Shown here piece by piece: positions 1 to 9,346 of a DNA stretch of 64,000 nucleotides; the stretch's first letter is position 1; the number at the start of each line of letters is the position of its first letter. The stretch is from Caldicellulosiruptor kronotskyensis 2002 (GTDB lineage: Bacteria > Bacillota > Thermoanaerobacteria > Caldicellulosiruptorales > Caldicellulosiruptoraceae): the NCBI RefSeq assembly GCF_000166775.1, contig NC_014720.1, positions 124,001 to 188,000 of the forward strand, read 5' to 3'. Under the pieces are notes generated by a model that made no database searches, was not told the DNA's origin, and saw only the letters and a program-made list of their open reading frames with translations. A program made the position numbers and the translations under genes.

Positions 1-79
1 TGTTGAGCTGATGGTTTATGATAAAACCTACACCATAACAGAAGATGAGATTAAAATCCCTCTTCAACAAAGGAGGTAA
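1..79 (+). CDS. C-terminal fragment of an unidentified protein (5' end outside window)
   Basis: An open frame enters from the left edge. It reads 25 codons from position 2 and ends at TAA 77-79, with a lysine/isoleucine-rich tail finishing IPLQQRR. The stop lies next to the ribosome-binding site AGGAGG (71-76) of the following GH65 gene, so the two are probably co-transcribed and translationally coupled. The context suggests another carbohydrate enzyme or transporter gene, but 25 residues are too few to name a family. Confidence 0.6.
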   Translation, partial: VELMVYDKTYTITEDEIKIPLQQRR

Positions 80-81
80 AT

Positions 82-2367
82 TTGATTTTGAGCTGGAGAA
101 TTTCAAAAGAAGGGTTTGACCCCTCTTCAATAGAATTGGATGGTAGCAGATTTCTAATTGCAAATGGATACATGGGGTACAGAGGAACCTTAGAAGAGTT
201 TGGAAAGAATGAGCTTGTTGCGTGCACTGTTGCAGGTGTTTACGACAGGTATGATGATAAATGGCGAGAGTTAGTAAACGTGCCAAATGGACTTTTTGTA
301 AAAGTGAATTATAACAATACCCTTCTTTCTCCAATGACTTTCCAAGATTGTGCTCACACTTATGGTCTTGATTTGAAAGATGCGTATTATTTCAGAAACA
401 CGAAGTTTTTTGTTGATAAAGAGAAGTGGATAAAAATAAAAACAAAAAGATTTGCAAGTAGCACAGATTACCATCTTTTGTGCTTAGAATATTCTATCAC
501 TGCAAATTTTGATTGTGAGATAGAAATAGAAACAGGAATTGATTGTGATATATGGGAGATAAACGGACCGCATTTTAAAGGGATGTCTTTCCAAAAATTA
601 GATGGAATTTATGTGACCCGTCTAACAACCAATGAAGGTAAAAACTTCGCAGTGGCTGAAACAGCTGATCATTTAGATAATTTCATTGATAAGGAATACT
701 TACGCTTATATGCAAGAAAAAGCAAAGTGAAATTGGCAAGTGATAAAGAGTTTAAGTTCTACAAATACATGTGTGTTACTCATTCAATTGAATTTGAAAA
801 TCCATTTGATGAAGCGATAAAAAGAATAAATGAGGCTAAAAACTTGGGTTTTGACTATCTTTTTGAAAAGCACAGAGAAAGATGGCAAGAAAGATGGAGC
901 ATATGCGATATCAGTATAGATGGCGATGAAAAAGCAATGCTTGCACTTCGATTTTCCATGTATCATCTTCTGAGTATTGCACCTTATCATTCTGAAAAAC
1001 TCTCAATCCCTGCACGTGGACTTTCCGGGCAGATGTACAAAGGTGCAATATTTTGGGACACAGAAATTTTCATGCTTCCTTTTTTCTCATATACACTTCC
1101 AGATGTTGCACGCAATATTGTAATGTATCGTGTACATACCTTGGATGGAGCAAGAAGAAAGGCAAAAGAATATGGCTATGGAGGTGCATTTTATGCATGG
1201 GAAAGCCAAGAGACTGGTGATGACGCATGTAGTCTTTTCAACGTCACAGATGTGATTACACAAAGACCTATAAGGACATATTTTCGGGACAAGCAGATTC
1301 ACATTAATGGCGATGTTGTCTATGGATTTTTTACCTATTACAATGCAACAGGCGATTTTTCAATCTTCTTAGAAGGTGCAGCAGAAGCTGTATTTGAGTG
1401 TGCAAAGTTCTATTACTCTTATGCGTATTATAAACCACTAAAAGACAGATTTGAAATTTTAGATGTCACAGGACCTGATGAGTACCACGAAAGAGTAAAT
1501 AACAATGCTTACACCAACAGAATAGCAAAGTTTACCTTCGAAAAGGCTATATGGTTATATGACATCCTAAAAGAGAAGTATCCAAATATCTTACAAGAAA
1601 TTGATTCAAAAACATGTATTTCCCAGTATATTGAAAAAATTAAAGAAGCAGAGCAAAAGATATTCTTACAAAAGCCAAATGAAGAAGGGATCATTGAGCA
1701 GTTTGATGGTTACCTTAAGTTAGAAGACATAGAAGTTGAAAAGCTAAAAGACAAGATGCTACATCCTTATGAGTACCTTGGCGGTGGAAATGGTTTGGCA
1801 ACTCAAACTCAGGTGATAAAACAGGCTGATGTAGTTGTGCTTTTGAATTTATTTGAAAGTGAATATGAAAAGGCAATCTTAAAAGCAAACTGGGAGTACT
1901 ACAATGGGCGCACAGAACATGGTTCTACCCTCAGCTACAGCATGTACGGACTTTTAGCTGCGAAACTCGGTAAACTAAAGGATGCTTATGAATACTTTTT
2001 GAAAACAGCACTGATAGACTTAGAAGGAAATTACAAGCAGTATGTTGGGAATTTGTACATTGGAGGTACACATCCTGCCGCAAACGGTGGTACATGGATG
2101 GCAGCAGTGTTTGGTTTTGGTGGAATTAGGGTAGAGGGGACTAAAGTTGAGATGGATCCACATCTTCCCGCACATTGGAAAAGCCTTAGATTTAATTTAA
2201 TAATTCATGGAAACCTATTTGAGTTTGAGATTTCAAATAGCAAAATATTGATAAAAAGCACCAGGTTAAAGAATTCAAAAAATAGAAGTTACAGAATTGT
2301 AGCAAATAAAAGCGAATTTATACATGAAATAGGTCAGTTGCTTGAAATAAATTTGAAAGGAGAATGA
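82..2367 (+). CDS. GH65 disaccharide phosphorylase (kojibiose/nigerose phosphorylase type)
   Basis: This is an intracellular inverting phosphorylase that splits an alpha-linked glucose disaccharide with phosphate, giving beta-glucose-1-P and glucose. The 761 residues and their layout fit GH65: an N-terminal beta-sandwich (about 1-250), an (alpha/alpha)6 barrel (about 310-680) and a small C-terminal sheet. The signature GPDEYHE starts at residue 464, and Glu467 is the expected general acid. There is no signal peptide. The start is TTG, 5 nt after AGGAGG at 71-76. The next gene, 4 nt downstream, is a beta-phosphoglucomutase, the usual partner of GH65 enzymes. GH65 members act on maltose, trehalose, kojibiose or nigerose. 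I favour nigerose or kojibiose because a GH87 alpha-1,3-glucanase lies in the same run of genes. Sequence alone does not settle specificity. Confidence 0.88.
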   Translation: MILSWRISKEGFDPSSIELDGSRFLIANGYMGYRGTLEEFGKNELVACTVAGVYDRYDDKWRELVNVPNGLFVKVNYNNTLLSPMTFQDCAHTYGLDLKDAYYFRNTKFFVDKEKWIKIKTKRFASSTDYHLLCLEYSITANFDCEIEIETGIDCDIWEINGPHFKGMSFQKLDGIYVTRLTTNEGKNFAVAETADHLDNFIDKEYLRLYARKSKVKLASDKEFKFYKYMCVTHSIEFENPFDEAIKRINEAKNLGFDYLFEKHRERWQERWSICDISIDGDEKAMLALRFSMYHLLSIAPYHSEKLSIPARGLSGQMYKGAIFWDTEIFMLPFFSYTLPDVARNIVMYRVHTLDGARRKAKEYGYGGAFYAWESQETGDDACSLFNVTDVITQRPIRTYFRDKQIHINGDVVYGFFTYYNATGDFSIFLEGAAEAVFECAKFYYSYAYYKPLKDRFEILDVTGPDEYHERVNNNAYTNRIAKFTFEKAIWLYDILKEKYPNILQEIDSKTCISQYIEKIKEAEQKIFLQKPNEEGIIEQFDGYLKLEDIEVEKLKDKMLHPYEYLGGGNGLATQTQVIKQADVVVLLNLFESEYEKAILKANWEYYNGRTEHGSTLSYSMYGLLAAKLGKLKDAYEYFLKTALIDLEGNYKQYVGNLYIGGTHPAANGGTWMAAVFGFGGIRVEGTKVEMDPHLPAHWKSLRFNLIIHGNLFEFEISNSKILIKSTRLKNSKNRSYRIVANKSEFIHEIGQLLEINLKGE

Positions 2368-2371
2368 AGCA

Positions 2372-3040
2372 TTGGTTCCTATCGAAGTTCTTCTAAAAAG
2401 TATAGAAGGTGCAATATTTGACTTGGATGGTGTCATCGTAGACACAGCAAAATATCACTATTCTGCGTGGAAAAAGCTTGCGAACATGTTGGGGTTTGAA
2501 TTTACTGAAAAAGACAATGAAAAGCTCAAAGGTGTTAGCAGAAAAGAGTCGCTTGAAATACTTCTCAAAATAGGTGGCAAAGAAAATGAGTTCAGTAGAG
2601 CTCAAAGAGAAGAATTGATGGATATAAAAAATAACTGGTATTTGGAGTATATAGTCAAGCTAACAGAGGATGATATTCTTCCGGGCACAAAAGAGACCAT
2701 ATTGACCTTGAAAGAACAAGGTATAAAAGTTGGACTTGCAACAGCAAGCAAAAACGCAATGTTGATACTTGAAAGGCTCAAGATAAAAGATTTGTTTGAT
2801 GCAATTGTTGATGGTACGCAGATATCCCGAGCAAAACCTGACCCTGAAATATTTTTAAAATGTGCCCAAAAGCTTGAGGTAGATCCGAAAAAATGTATTG
2901 TGTTTGAGGATGCAGCGGCGGGCATAAAAGCAGCAAAACTAGCAGGAATGTTTGCAGTTGGAGTAGGTTCGCTTGATACGCTGAGCGAGGCTGATATAGT
3001 TGTTAGCAGCCTGGCCCAGTTAGTGAAGGAACTAAATTAG
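2372..3040 (+). CDS. pgmB: Beta-phosphoglucomutase (HAD superfamily)
   Basis: Converts beta-glucose-1-P to glucose-6-P, feeding the GH65 product into glycolysis. The 222-residue protein has the HAD signatures in order: FDLDGV with Asp17 (nucleophile) and Asp19 (acid/base), a cap domain at about 25-95, ATASK (motif II), RAKPDPE (motif III lysine) and FEDAAAG (motif IV). This length and cap type are typical of beta-PGM rather than phosphoglycolate phosphatase. The start is TTG, 9 nt after AAAGGAG at 2356-2362, which lies within the end of the GH65 gene. The two genes are separated by 4 nt, so translational coupling is likely. Confidence 0.9.
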   Translation: MVPIEVLLKSIEGAIFDLDGVIVDTAKYHYSAWKKLANMLGFEFTEKDNEKLKGVSRKESLEILLKIGGKENEFSRAQREELMDIKNNWYLEYIVKLTEDDILPGTKETILTLKEQGIKVGLATASKNAMLILERLKIKDLFDAIVDGTQISRAKPDPEIFLKCAQKLEVDPKKCIVFEDAAAGIKAAKLAGMFAVGVGSLDTLSEADIVVSSLAQLVKELN

Positions 3041-3091
3041 AGGCAATAATTTAGTTAAAATAAAAATATTGCAATAAAAGGAGGTTGTAAG

Positions 3092-5086
3092 ATGGTAAAA
3101 AGGCTTTGGATATTAAGTTTGATTGTAATTTTACTTCTTAGTTCTTTTTCAGTTGCATTTGCAGACATCAGAGTAGAGACTCCTTACATGGAGTACCAAG
3201 GAGATACTTTAAAGTTTTACTCTACAGTTGAAAGCGACATCTATGGGGAGCTTTCCATAGGGGATGAAGTATTAGTTGCAGTTTACGCAATAAAAGAGGA
3301 TGGCAATAGCATTTTGTTAGGACAAGGGAAAATTGTTATACTTGATGTGTATCAAGACCAAACGGATGGTAAGGTCTACTACAATGGGTCGAACTACAAC
3401 TTAATAGAAACCAGCATTCCAGTATTAAGTGCGCTGCTAACGAACTCATCCAAAATTAAGTTTTATGCAGCATCTTTAAATAAAATCAGCAATACATCTA
3501 ATTCATCGTATTCTATTTTTGCACTTCCACCAATCATCCTGCCAAATCCTGCATCTGTTGACAAAACTACTCTTGGAAATTCAGACTTAGAACTGAGCAT
3601 GTATCTTCCTGCATCTGTGCAAATATCAAAAATTATTAAGTCGGCTACTCAAACCGAACTTAGAAAGGACATAGATTATGTTATTTCAAATAGCAAGCTT
3701 TATTTTAAAAATGCCTATGTTAAAAATTTAAGCTTGGGTCAAAATACATTTGAGATATATGACACCTTGGGAAATATAACAATTTTAAAAGTAAATGTGA
3801 CCGAGTCTGCTCAAGTGCCGTCAAACCAGCAAGGTTCAACTCCATCTCAGAGCTCTGGCTCAGCAGCAACCAATGCAGGAAGCAACCAACAGGGGACTTT
3901 TCAACAGTCGTCGGCAGAAGATAAATCAAAATTAGAAAGTACTATACAAATCTCAGTAGACAAGAATTTGAATACAGCAAATGCTGTAATAGACAAAGAT
4001 ACAATTTCTAAGTTGTTGCTTTCACAAAAAGTGGAGGAGACAAAGAAATTAATTTTAAACGTCAAAGCAGAAGGAAATATAAGCACATATAATATGAACT
4101 TGCCAAAAGACACTTTGCAAGTTCTTTCTGACAAGGTGGAAAGTCTCAAGATTACAACACCAGTATGTAGCTTGGAACTAAATAAGATGCTTCTACAAGA
4201 TATAAAAGACAAAGAAGTTTCTGTCAAAGTGTCTAATAAAACAGAGAATATTGCCGAGAGCGTAAAACAAATTTTGGGTCAAAAACCAATAGTTTCAGTT
4301 CAAATCACTGCAGGGGATGCAAAATTAGAAAGCTTGGGCAAAAGTGCAGTCAAGCTTGAAATTCCGTACAAGCCATCGGCAATTGAAAAGGAAAATACTC
4401 ACAAGCTTGTTGGTGTGAGGATTGATGGAGACAATATTGTAACTTTAAAGCAAAGCTTTTATTCTGCCCAGGATGGCCATTTCGTAATTTTTACAGATCA
4501 TTTGAGCGATTTTTCTCTCCTTTACAGGGATGTTAGCTTTGACGATGCGTTCTATTCATATGCTAAAAAACAAATTGAGTTTTTAGCGGCAAGAGATGTT
4601 ATAAAGGGTGTTGGGAAGAACAAATTTATGCCTAAGAATAATATCACACGTGCAGATTTTGTTACATTAATTGTAAGAGCATTTGGACTGGATGCTCGAG
4701 TGGACTCTAACTTTGATGATGTCCTTCCATCAGATTATTACTATCAAACGGTAGGTATCGCAAAGAAACTTGGCATTGTAAATGGTGTTGGCAAAAACAA
4801 GTTTGAACCAAAGAAAGCTATCTCACGAGAAGATGTAATGTGTATAATGGAAAGAACATTAAAACTTTTAGGTTTACTAGAAGTACAGGAAGAGCCAACA
4901 AAAGTATTAGATCAATACAGTGACAGCAATCAAATTTCAGATTATGCGAAAGATGCTATTGCTCAGCTTGTAAAGAATCAGATAGTAAAAGGCTACAATA
5001 ACATGCTAAATCCAAAGAGGAATCTTACAAGGGAAGAAGCAGCTGTACTTTTGTACAATATCTATCAAAATGTGCTCTTAAGATAA
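3092..5086 (+). CDS. Secreted SLH-domain surface protein of unknown function
   Basis: The 664-residue protein has a clear signal peptide (hydrophobic residues about 5-23, cleavage near AFA-D). An unrecognised beta-rich region follows (about 25-235), then a Ser/Gln/Asn-rich linker (about 240-275). A second beta-rich region (about 280-480) resembles the stretch that often precedes SLH repeats in S-layer-type proteins. Three C-terminal SLH repeats (about 487-530, 547-593 and 610-660) would bind pyruvylated secondary cell-wall polymer. No catalytic motif is visible. It lies between the phosphomutase and the GH87 gene, with AGGAGG before its ATG. A role in holding or presenting alpha-glucan at the cell surface is plausible but is only inferred from position. 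Confidence 0.75.
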   Translation: MVKRLWILSLIVILLLSSFSVAFADIRVETPYMEYQGDTLKFYSTVESDIYGELSIGDEVLVAVYAIKEDGNSILLGQGKIVILDVYQDQTDGKVYYNGSNYNLIETSIPVLSALLTNSSKIKFYAASLNKISNTSNSSYSIFALPPIILPNPASVDKTTLGNSDLELSMYLPASVQISKIIKSATQTELRKDIDYVISNSKLYFKNAYVKNLSLGQNTFEIYDTLGNITILKVNVTESAQVPSNQQGSTPSQSSGSAATNAGSNQQGTFQQSSAEDKSKLESTIQISVDKNLNTANAVIDKDTISKLLLSQKVEETKKLILNVKAEGNISTYNMNLPKDTLQVLSDKVESLKITTPVCSLELNKMLLQDIKDKEVSVKVSNKTENIAESVKQILGQKPIVSVQITAGDAKLESLGKSAVKLEIPYKPSAIEKENTHKLVGVRIDGDNIVTLKQSFYSAQDGHFVIFTDHLSDFSLLYRDVSFDDAFYSYAKKQIEFLAARDVIKGVGKNKFMPKNNITRADFVTLIVRAFGLDARVDSNFDDVLPSDYYYQTVGIAKKLGIVNGVGKNKFEPKKAISREDVMCIMERTLKLLGLLEVQEEPTKVLDQYSDSNQISDYAKDAIAQLVKNQIVKGYNNMLNPKRNLTREEAAVLLYNIYQNVLLR

Positions 5087-5117
5087 ATTTATGAATAACA
5101 GGGAGGGACGAGATGCT

Positions 5118-8100
5118 ATGAAAAGAAGGCTTATTTCAATCATAACCATTTTTATTCAGCTACTGAGTCTGATTGCATATGTGCCGGCAGTTCATGCCCA
5201 AGGCTTGCCTGATTTGATTGTTACAGATATTTCGTGGCAGCCAGCAAATCCTCAGGCAGGAGATAAAGTGCTCTTTAGCGTAACAATCAAAAATATAGGT
5301 GATGCACCAACTCCGAGCGGAGTAATCCATGGTGTTGGATTTCACATTGACAATGACTTTACAAGGTTTTGGTGGACTGACAACTTCACAGGCCCCTTGC
5401 AGCCTGGAGAAGAGAAAACACTGACAGTGACAGGTGGAATGGGTGGTCCTGATAGAAATCTGCCAACCTGGGATGCTATTGGTGGGCGTCATACCGTGTG
5501 GGCGTTTGTCGATGATTACGACCCAAATCCCGGCGACGATATAACAGGTAGAATAAAAGAGAGCAATGAAGACAACAATGTATTCGGGAAAGAAATTATT
5601 GTTGCAGCTGGGTCAGGCGGACCGAGAATTGTGAGAATAAAAAGTGCATGGACAGGGCAGTATGTTTATCAGGCAGGAGACAAACTACAATACAGCTATG
5701 ATATACCTGCAAACGATGCACGGTCCCAGTGGATAATTGAAGAGTTTGAAGGCAGTATCAGAATTAAAAATAGAGCAACATACAACTATATTCACATTGA
5801 AAATTATGATTCAAAGAAATATGTTGAATGTGGCAATATAGATGATAGCTGGTACAGCGCGCGCTGGGTTCTGGAAGATGCAGGTGGCTCATATAGAATT
5901 AAAAGCGTATTCAAAAATACACAGTATTTAAATATAGAAGGAAATCCCGGGTATGTTGTTTTGAGTGAAGCCTACCCTGAATGGGATTCCGCAAAATGGA
6001 TCTTGGAAGATGTTGATATCACTCAAAACTTCACAGCACCACTACCTGACTTGGTTATTGAGGATGTATACTGGGATCCGGCAAATCCTCAGGAAGGAGA
6101 CGATGTTTTGTTTAAAGTAAAAGTTAAAAATATTGGTGAGGGTGCTGTTAAAGAGGGTGAACAGATTGCTGCAGGTTTTAATGTAGATGGCAGGGCACCA
6201 TGGTTTTGGACTGATCTTTACACAGGCGGTTTGGCGGTAGGACAGAGTATTGTCTTGCCTGTAATAGGAGGGACTGAAGGAAAGTATTGGAAAGCAAAAA
6301 GCGGGATTCACACTCTTTATTGCAATGTAGACGATTACGACCCTGACCCAAATGATGATAAAGTGGGTAGGGTAAAAGAGAGTAATGACAATAACAACTC
6401 ATTCCACAAGCGACTGCCATATATTCCAAAAGCCCAACCAAAGGAAGAACCGCTGCCTCTTATGTGTGGTGCAATCTATGTTGGTGGAAAATTGAATGTT
6501 GCAAAAGATGTTTACCATAATGATACAAGAGCAGAAAATAAGGTAATGAAAATAAGAGAGAAGTTTAGTAATCTTAAGAACAACAATAATGTTGATGCTT
6601 CGTTATTTGATGAACTGGCTAAATATAAGATTGAAAAGGTGGTTGTTGGAACTCCAAATCCTGCTAACACCAAGCCAAGCAAATTTGCTATGTATTGGGA
6701 TGAGAATTACTTATACGCAGTTGTTCGAGTTTATGACGCTGCAAAGAGAAAAGATGCACCAGATCCTGGACAAATATGGAATAATGACAGCGTTGAGATT
6801 TATCTTGATATGGACAGAAACAAAGAAGATTCTTATACATCAGATGATTTTCAATATTTCTTTGGCTGGAACTATTCACAGCCGATGGAGTTCAAACACA
6901 ATGCAATTCAAAATGTAAGATTTACTCAACATGATTTTGATGATGGTTATGGAATGTTAATCGAGATTCCGTGGACAACACTTGGCGTATCTGCTCAGAA
7001 GAACATGGTATTTGGTTTTGATATAGCAATAGATGATAACTACGCAAATCAAACCCGCGGATGCCAATATATTTGGAATTCGAAAGATGACCAGGCATGG
7101 CAGTATCCAAATAGGTTTGGTGACTGTCAGCTTGTTTTGGGTCTGGGAACACCAAAGCAACTTCCACCACCTCAAAAACAACAAGCTCAAAAACCAGAAG
7201 CACCACCATATCAAGTACCAGCTGGCATAGGAGCGAGCGTTCCATGGATAGAGTTTGAAGCAGAAAATGCATCAACAAACGGTGATATCATAGGACCATC
7301 TTATGAGGTCAATGATGAAGCAAATGAAGCATCCAATAGAAGATTTGTAAGACTTGATCAGGTTGGAGAATATGTTGAATTAACTGCGACCAGTGAAGTA
7401 AATTCAATTGTTGTAAGATATAGCATCCCGGACAGTGACGATGGCAAAGGAATTGATGCAACAATTTCGCTTTATGTAAATGGACAGTTTAGACAGAAAT
7501 TGAACCTTACATCAAGATACAGCTGGGTATATGGAGCATACCCGTGGAGCAACGACCCATCTTTTGGTGCACCAAGGTATTACTTTGATGAAGTGAGAGC
7601 ATTGATTGGACAGGTTAACCCAGGAGATAAAATAAGATTGCAGGTAGACAGCGGTGATGATTCACCATACTATGATATTGACTTGATAGACATTGAAAAT
7701 GTTGCACCACCACTTCCAAAACCAGACAACTTCCTGGACATAAGAGATTTTGGCGCAATACCAAATGATGGAAAGGATGATACAAAAGCTATCTATGATG
7801 CAATTTTCGCTGCAAAGCAGCAGGGAAAAGGTGTATGGATACCTAAGGGTGTATTTGAGAAATTAGAAGGACCTGTTGTTGATAATGTATATAGTGGCTT
7901 TAGTGGCACAGGCTACGTAAAAGGGTTTGATGTGATTGGAGCAACAGAAAAACTTCTCATATCAGGAATACCATCAGATGGAAATTACACAATGGAAATT
8001 AGATACTCTAACGCAACTGGAATAGATCAGGCACTTTCATTTATGGTAAACGGGCATAGATATGAAGTTTCATTGCCACCAACAGGTAGCTGGGATAGCT

Positions 8101-9203
8101 GGCAGACTACAACAATTGATGTTGTTCTCAATACTGGCAGAAACCTGCTTCAGATAATTCATCAATATGAAGATACAGGGAATATTTACCTTGACTATGT
8201 AAAAGTGAACACTACCTTGTTCGAAGCAGAAGACGGGTGGCTGACATGTCCAATATATGTTGATAATGTAACAATTAGAGGAGCTGGTATGTGGTACTCA
8301 ACAATAAGTGGTCCATATTCGCAGTTTGTTCTAATGGGCAACAACTGCAAATTCTATGATTTTGCAATATTTGGTGAGACAAATTCAAGAATTGACGAGC
8401 TTGACGACAATGCATTCTTAGGCTGGGGAGGAACGGGCTCTGTATTAGAAAACATTTGGGTTGAACACAAAAAATGTGGATTCTGGGTTGGAAACTCTAA
8501 ATATGGCAGGACGGATGGACTTGTTATCAGAAACTGCAGATTCAGAAACTTGATGGCTGATGGTGTAAATCTTTGTGATGGTACTATTAATTCAATAATT
8601 GAAAACTGCCATGCAAGAAATACTGGCGATGATGCTTTTGCGATCTGGTCGGCAACTTACAACCAAAATGTCTGGGCATGTGAAAATAACATAATTCGTA
8701 ACAACACAATACAGCAACCATGGCTTGCTCAAGGAATTGCATTGTACGGAGGTAGCAACAACATTGTTGAAAACAATCTTATAATAGATATTCCAACATC
8801 TGCAGGAATATTAATTAGTACTACATTCCCGTGCATACCATTCAGCGGAACATCAGAAGTAAGAAATAATAGTATCGTAAGAGCTGGTGAACAAAGTGGC
8901 AAATTGGGAGCAATTAGAATAATGTGTGATCAGCAAGATATATCTGGAATTGTCATCAAAAACATTGACTTATACGATTGCACAGATGTAGGAATAAGAT
9001 TTATGGGAACAAAACAAGCAAATGGGATTGTATTTGAGAACGTTCGCATCAACTACACTGGTTCATATGGTATATACGCATCAGGTGAGACAAAAGGTAC
9101 AGTTATATTTAAGAATGTAACAATTGACAATACCGCACTTGACAAGGTAATGTTCGAGACTCCTAACATGACAGTAGAAAAGCTTGAGGGTAATAACTGG
9201 TAA
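5118..9203 (+). CDS. Secreted multidomain GH87 alpha-1,3-glucanase (mycodextranase type)
   Basis: This is a probable extracellular endo-alpha-1,3-glucanase of 1361 residues. I chose ATG 5118 over in-frame ATG 5091 because GGGAGG at 5101-5106 lies between them and a signal peptide then begins directly (cleavage near HA-Q28). The domain order is CARDB (about 29-145), a beta-trefoil-like domain (167-302), CARDB (308-428), a CBM9/DOMON-like domain (445-675), a CBM35-like beta-sandwich (708-862), and a right-handed beta-helix (870-1361) interrupted by a further CBM35/6-like sandwich (about 921-1036). Within the helix, ADGVN carries Asp1148 and NTGDD carries Asp1171 and Asp1172. This 0/+23/+24 spacing matches, from memory, the catalytic aspartates of characterised GH87 enzymes. 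There is no SLH domain, so it is free or held by its binding domains. A generic pectate-lyase-fold protein is the alternative, but the motif match argues for GH87. Confidence 0.8.
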   Translation: MKRRLISIITIFIQLLSLIAYVPAVHAQGLPDLIVTDISWQPANPQAGDKVLFSVTIKNIGDAPTPSGVIHGVGFHIDNDFTRFWWTDNFTGPLQPGEEKTLTVTGGMGGPDRNLPTWDAIGGRHTVWAFVDDYDPNPGDDITGRIKESNEDNNVFGKEIIVAAGSGGPRIVRIKSAWTGQYVYQAGDKLQYSYDIPANDARSQWIIEEFEGSIRIKNRATYNYIHIENYDSKKYVECGNIDDSWYSARWVLEDAGGSYRIKSVFKNTQYLNIEGNPGYVVLSEAYPEWDSAKWILEDVDITQNFTAPLPDLVIEDVYWDPANPQEGDDVLFKVKVKNIGEGAVKEGEQIAAGFNVDGRAPWFWTDLYTGGLAVGQSIVLPVIGGTEGKYWKAKSGIHTLYCNVDDYDPDPNDDKVGRVKESNDNNNSFHKRLPYIPKAQPKEEPLPLMCGAIYVGGKLNVAKDVYHNDTRAENKVMKIREKFSNLKNNNNVDASLFDELAKYKIEKVVVGTPNPANTKPSKFAMYWDENYLYAVVRVYDAAKRKDAPDPGQIWNNDSVEIYLDMDRNKEDSYTSDDFQYFFGWNYSQPMEFKHNAIQNVRFTQHDFDDGYGMLIEIPWTTLGVSAQKNMVFGFDIAIDDNYANQTRGCQYIWNSKDDQAWQYPNRFGDCQLVLGLGTPKQLPPPQKQQAQKPEAPPYQVPAGIGASVPWIEFEAENASTNGDIIGPSYEVNDEANEASNRRFVRLDQVGEYVELTATSEVNSIVVRYSIPDSDDGKGIDATISLYVNGQFRQKLNLTSRYSWVYGAYPWSNDPSFGAPRYYFDEVRALIGQVNPGDKIRLQVDSGDDSPYYDIDLIDIENVAPPLPKPDNFLDIRDFGAIPNDGKDDTKAIYDAIFAAKQQGKGVWIPKGVFEKLEGPVVDNVYSGFSGTGYVKGFDVIGATEKLLISGIPSDGNYTMEIRYSNATGIDQALSFMVNGHRYEVSLPPTGSWDSWQTTTIDVVLNTGRNLLQIIHQYEDTGNIYLDYVKVNTTLFEAEDGWLTCPIYVDNVTIRGAGMWYSTISGPYSQFVLMGNNCKFYDFAIFGETNSRIDELDDNAFLGWGGTGSVLENIWVEHKKCGFWVGNSKYGRTDGLVIRNCRFRNLMADGVNLCDGTINSIIENCHARNTGDDAFAIWSATYNQNVWACENNIIRNNTIQQPWLAQGIALYGGSNNIVENNLIIDIPTSAGILISTTFPCIPFSGTSEVRNNSIVRAGEQSGKLGAIRIMCDQQDISGIVIKNIDLYDCTDVGIRFMGTKQANGIVFENVRINYTGSYGIYASGETKGTVIFKNVTIDNTALDKVMFETPNMTVEKLEGNNW

Positions 9204-9217
9204 CAAACTCTCCCACC

Positions 9218-9255
9218 CCCCCACTTTGCCATAAGGCAAGGTGGGGGTTATTTTT
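9218..9255 (+). terminator. Rho-independent terminator after the GH87 gene
   Basis: A 13-bp stem (9218-9230 with 9235-9247, one G-T wobble) has a 4-nt loop ATAA. TTA and a run of five T follow. It is G-rich in an AT-rich background and closes the GH65-to-GH87 gene run. Confidence 0.9.
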
Positions 9256-9304
9256 AAAAAATCAAGGTCTATGTCAACTATTTAATAATGTGCAAATTAT
9301 TATG

Positions 9305-9313
9305 TGATATAAT
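9305..9313 (+). promoter_or_regulatory. Candidate extended -10 promoter for the truncated sensor gene
   Basis: TGATATAAT is an extended -10 (TGn plus TATAAT at 9308-9313), 34 nt before the GTG start of the next gene. No convincing -35 box lies at 16-18 nt upstream. The same extended -10 occurs before the importer at 32.2 kb. Confidence 0.45.
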
Positions 9314-9346
9314 TATGGATAGATGCTTATCAAGAGGTGTTTTTAA

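Noticed and set aside
5091-5117. ATG 5091 as the start of the GH87 gene
   Set aside because: A Shine-Dalgarno sequence lies after this ATG, and the charged extra nine residues would spoil the signal peptide. ATG 5118 fits better.
6589-6918. A 109-codon + strand frame inside the GH87 gene
   Set aside because: It is another frame of the CBM9/DOMON-like domain, which reads through intact. No separate start signal is seen.
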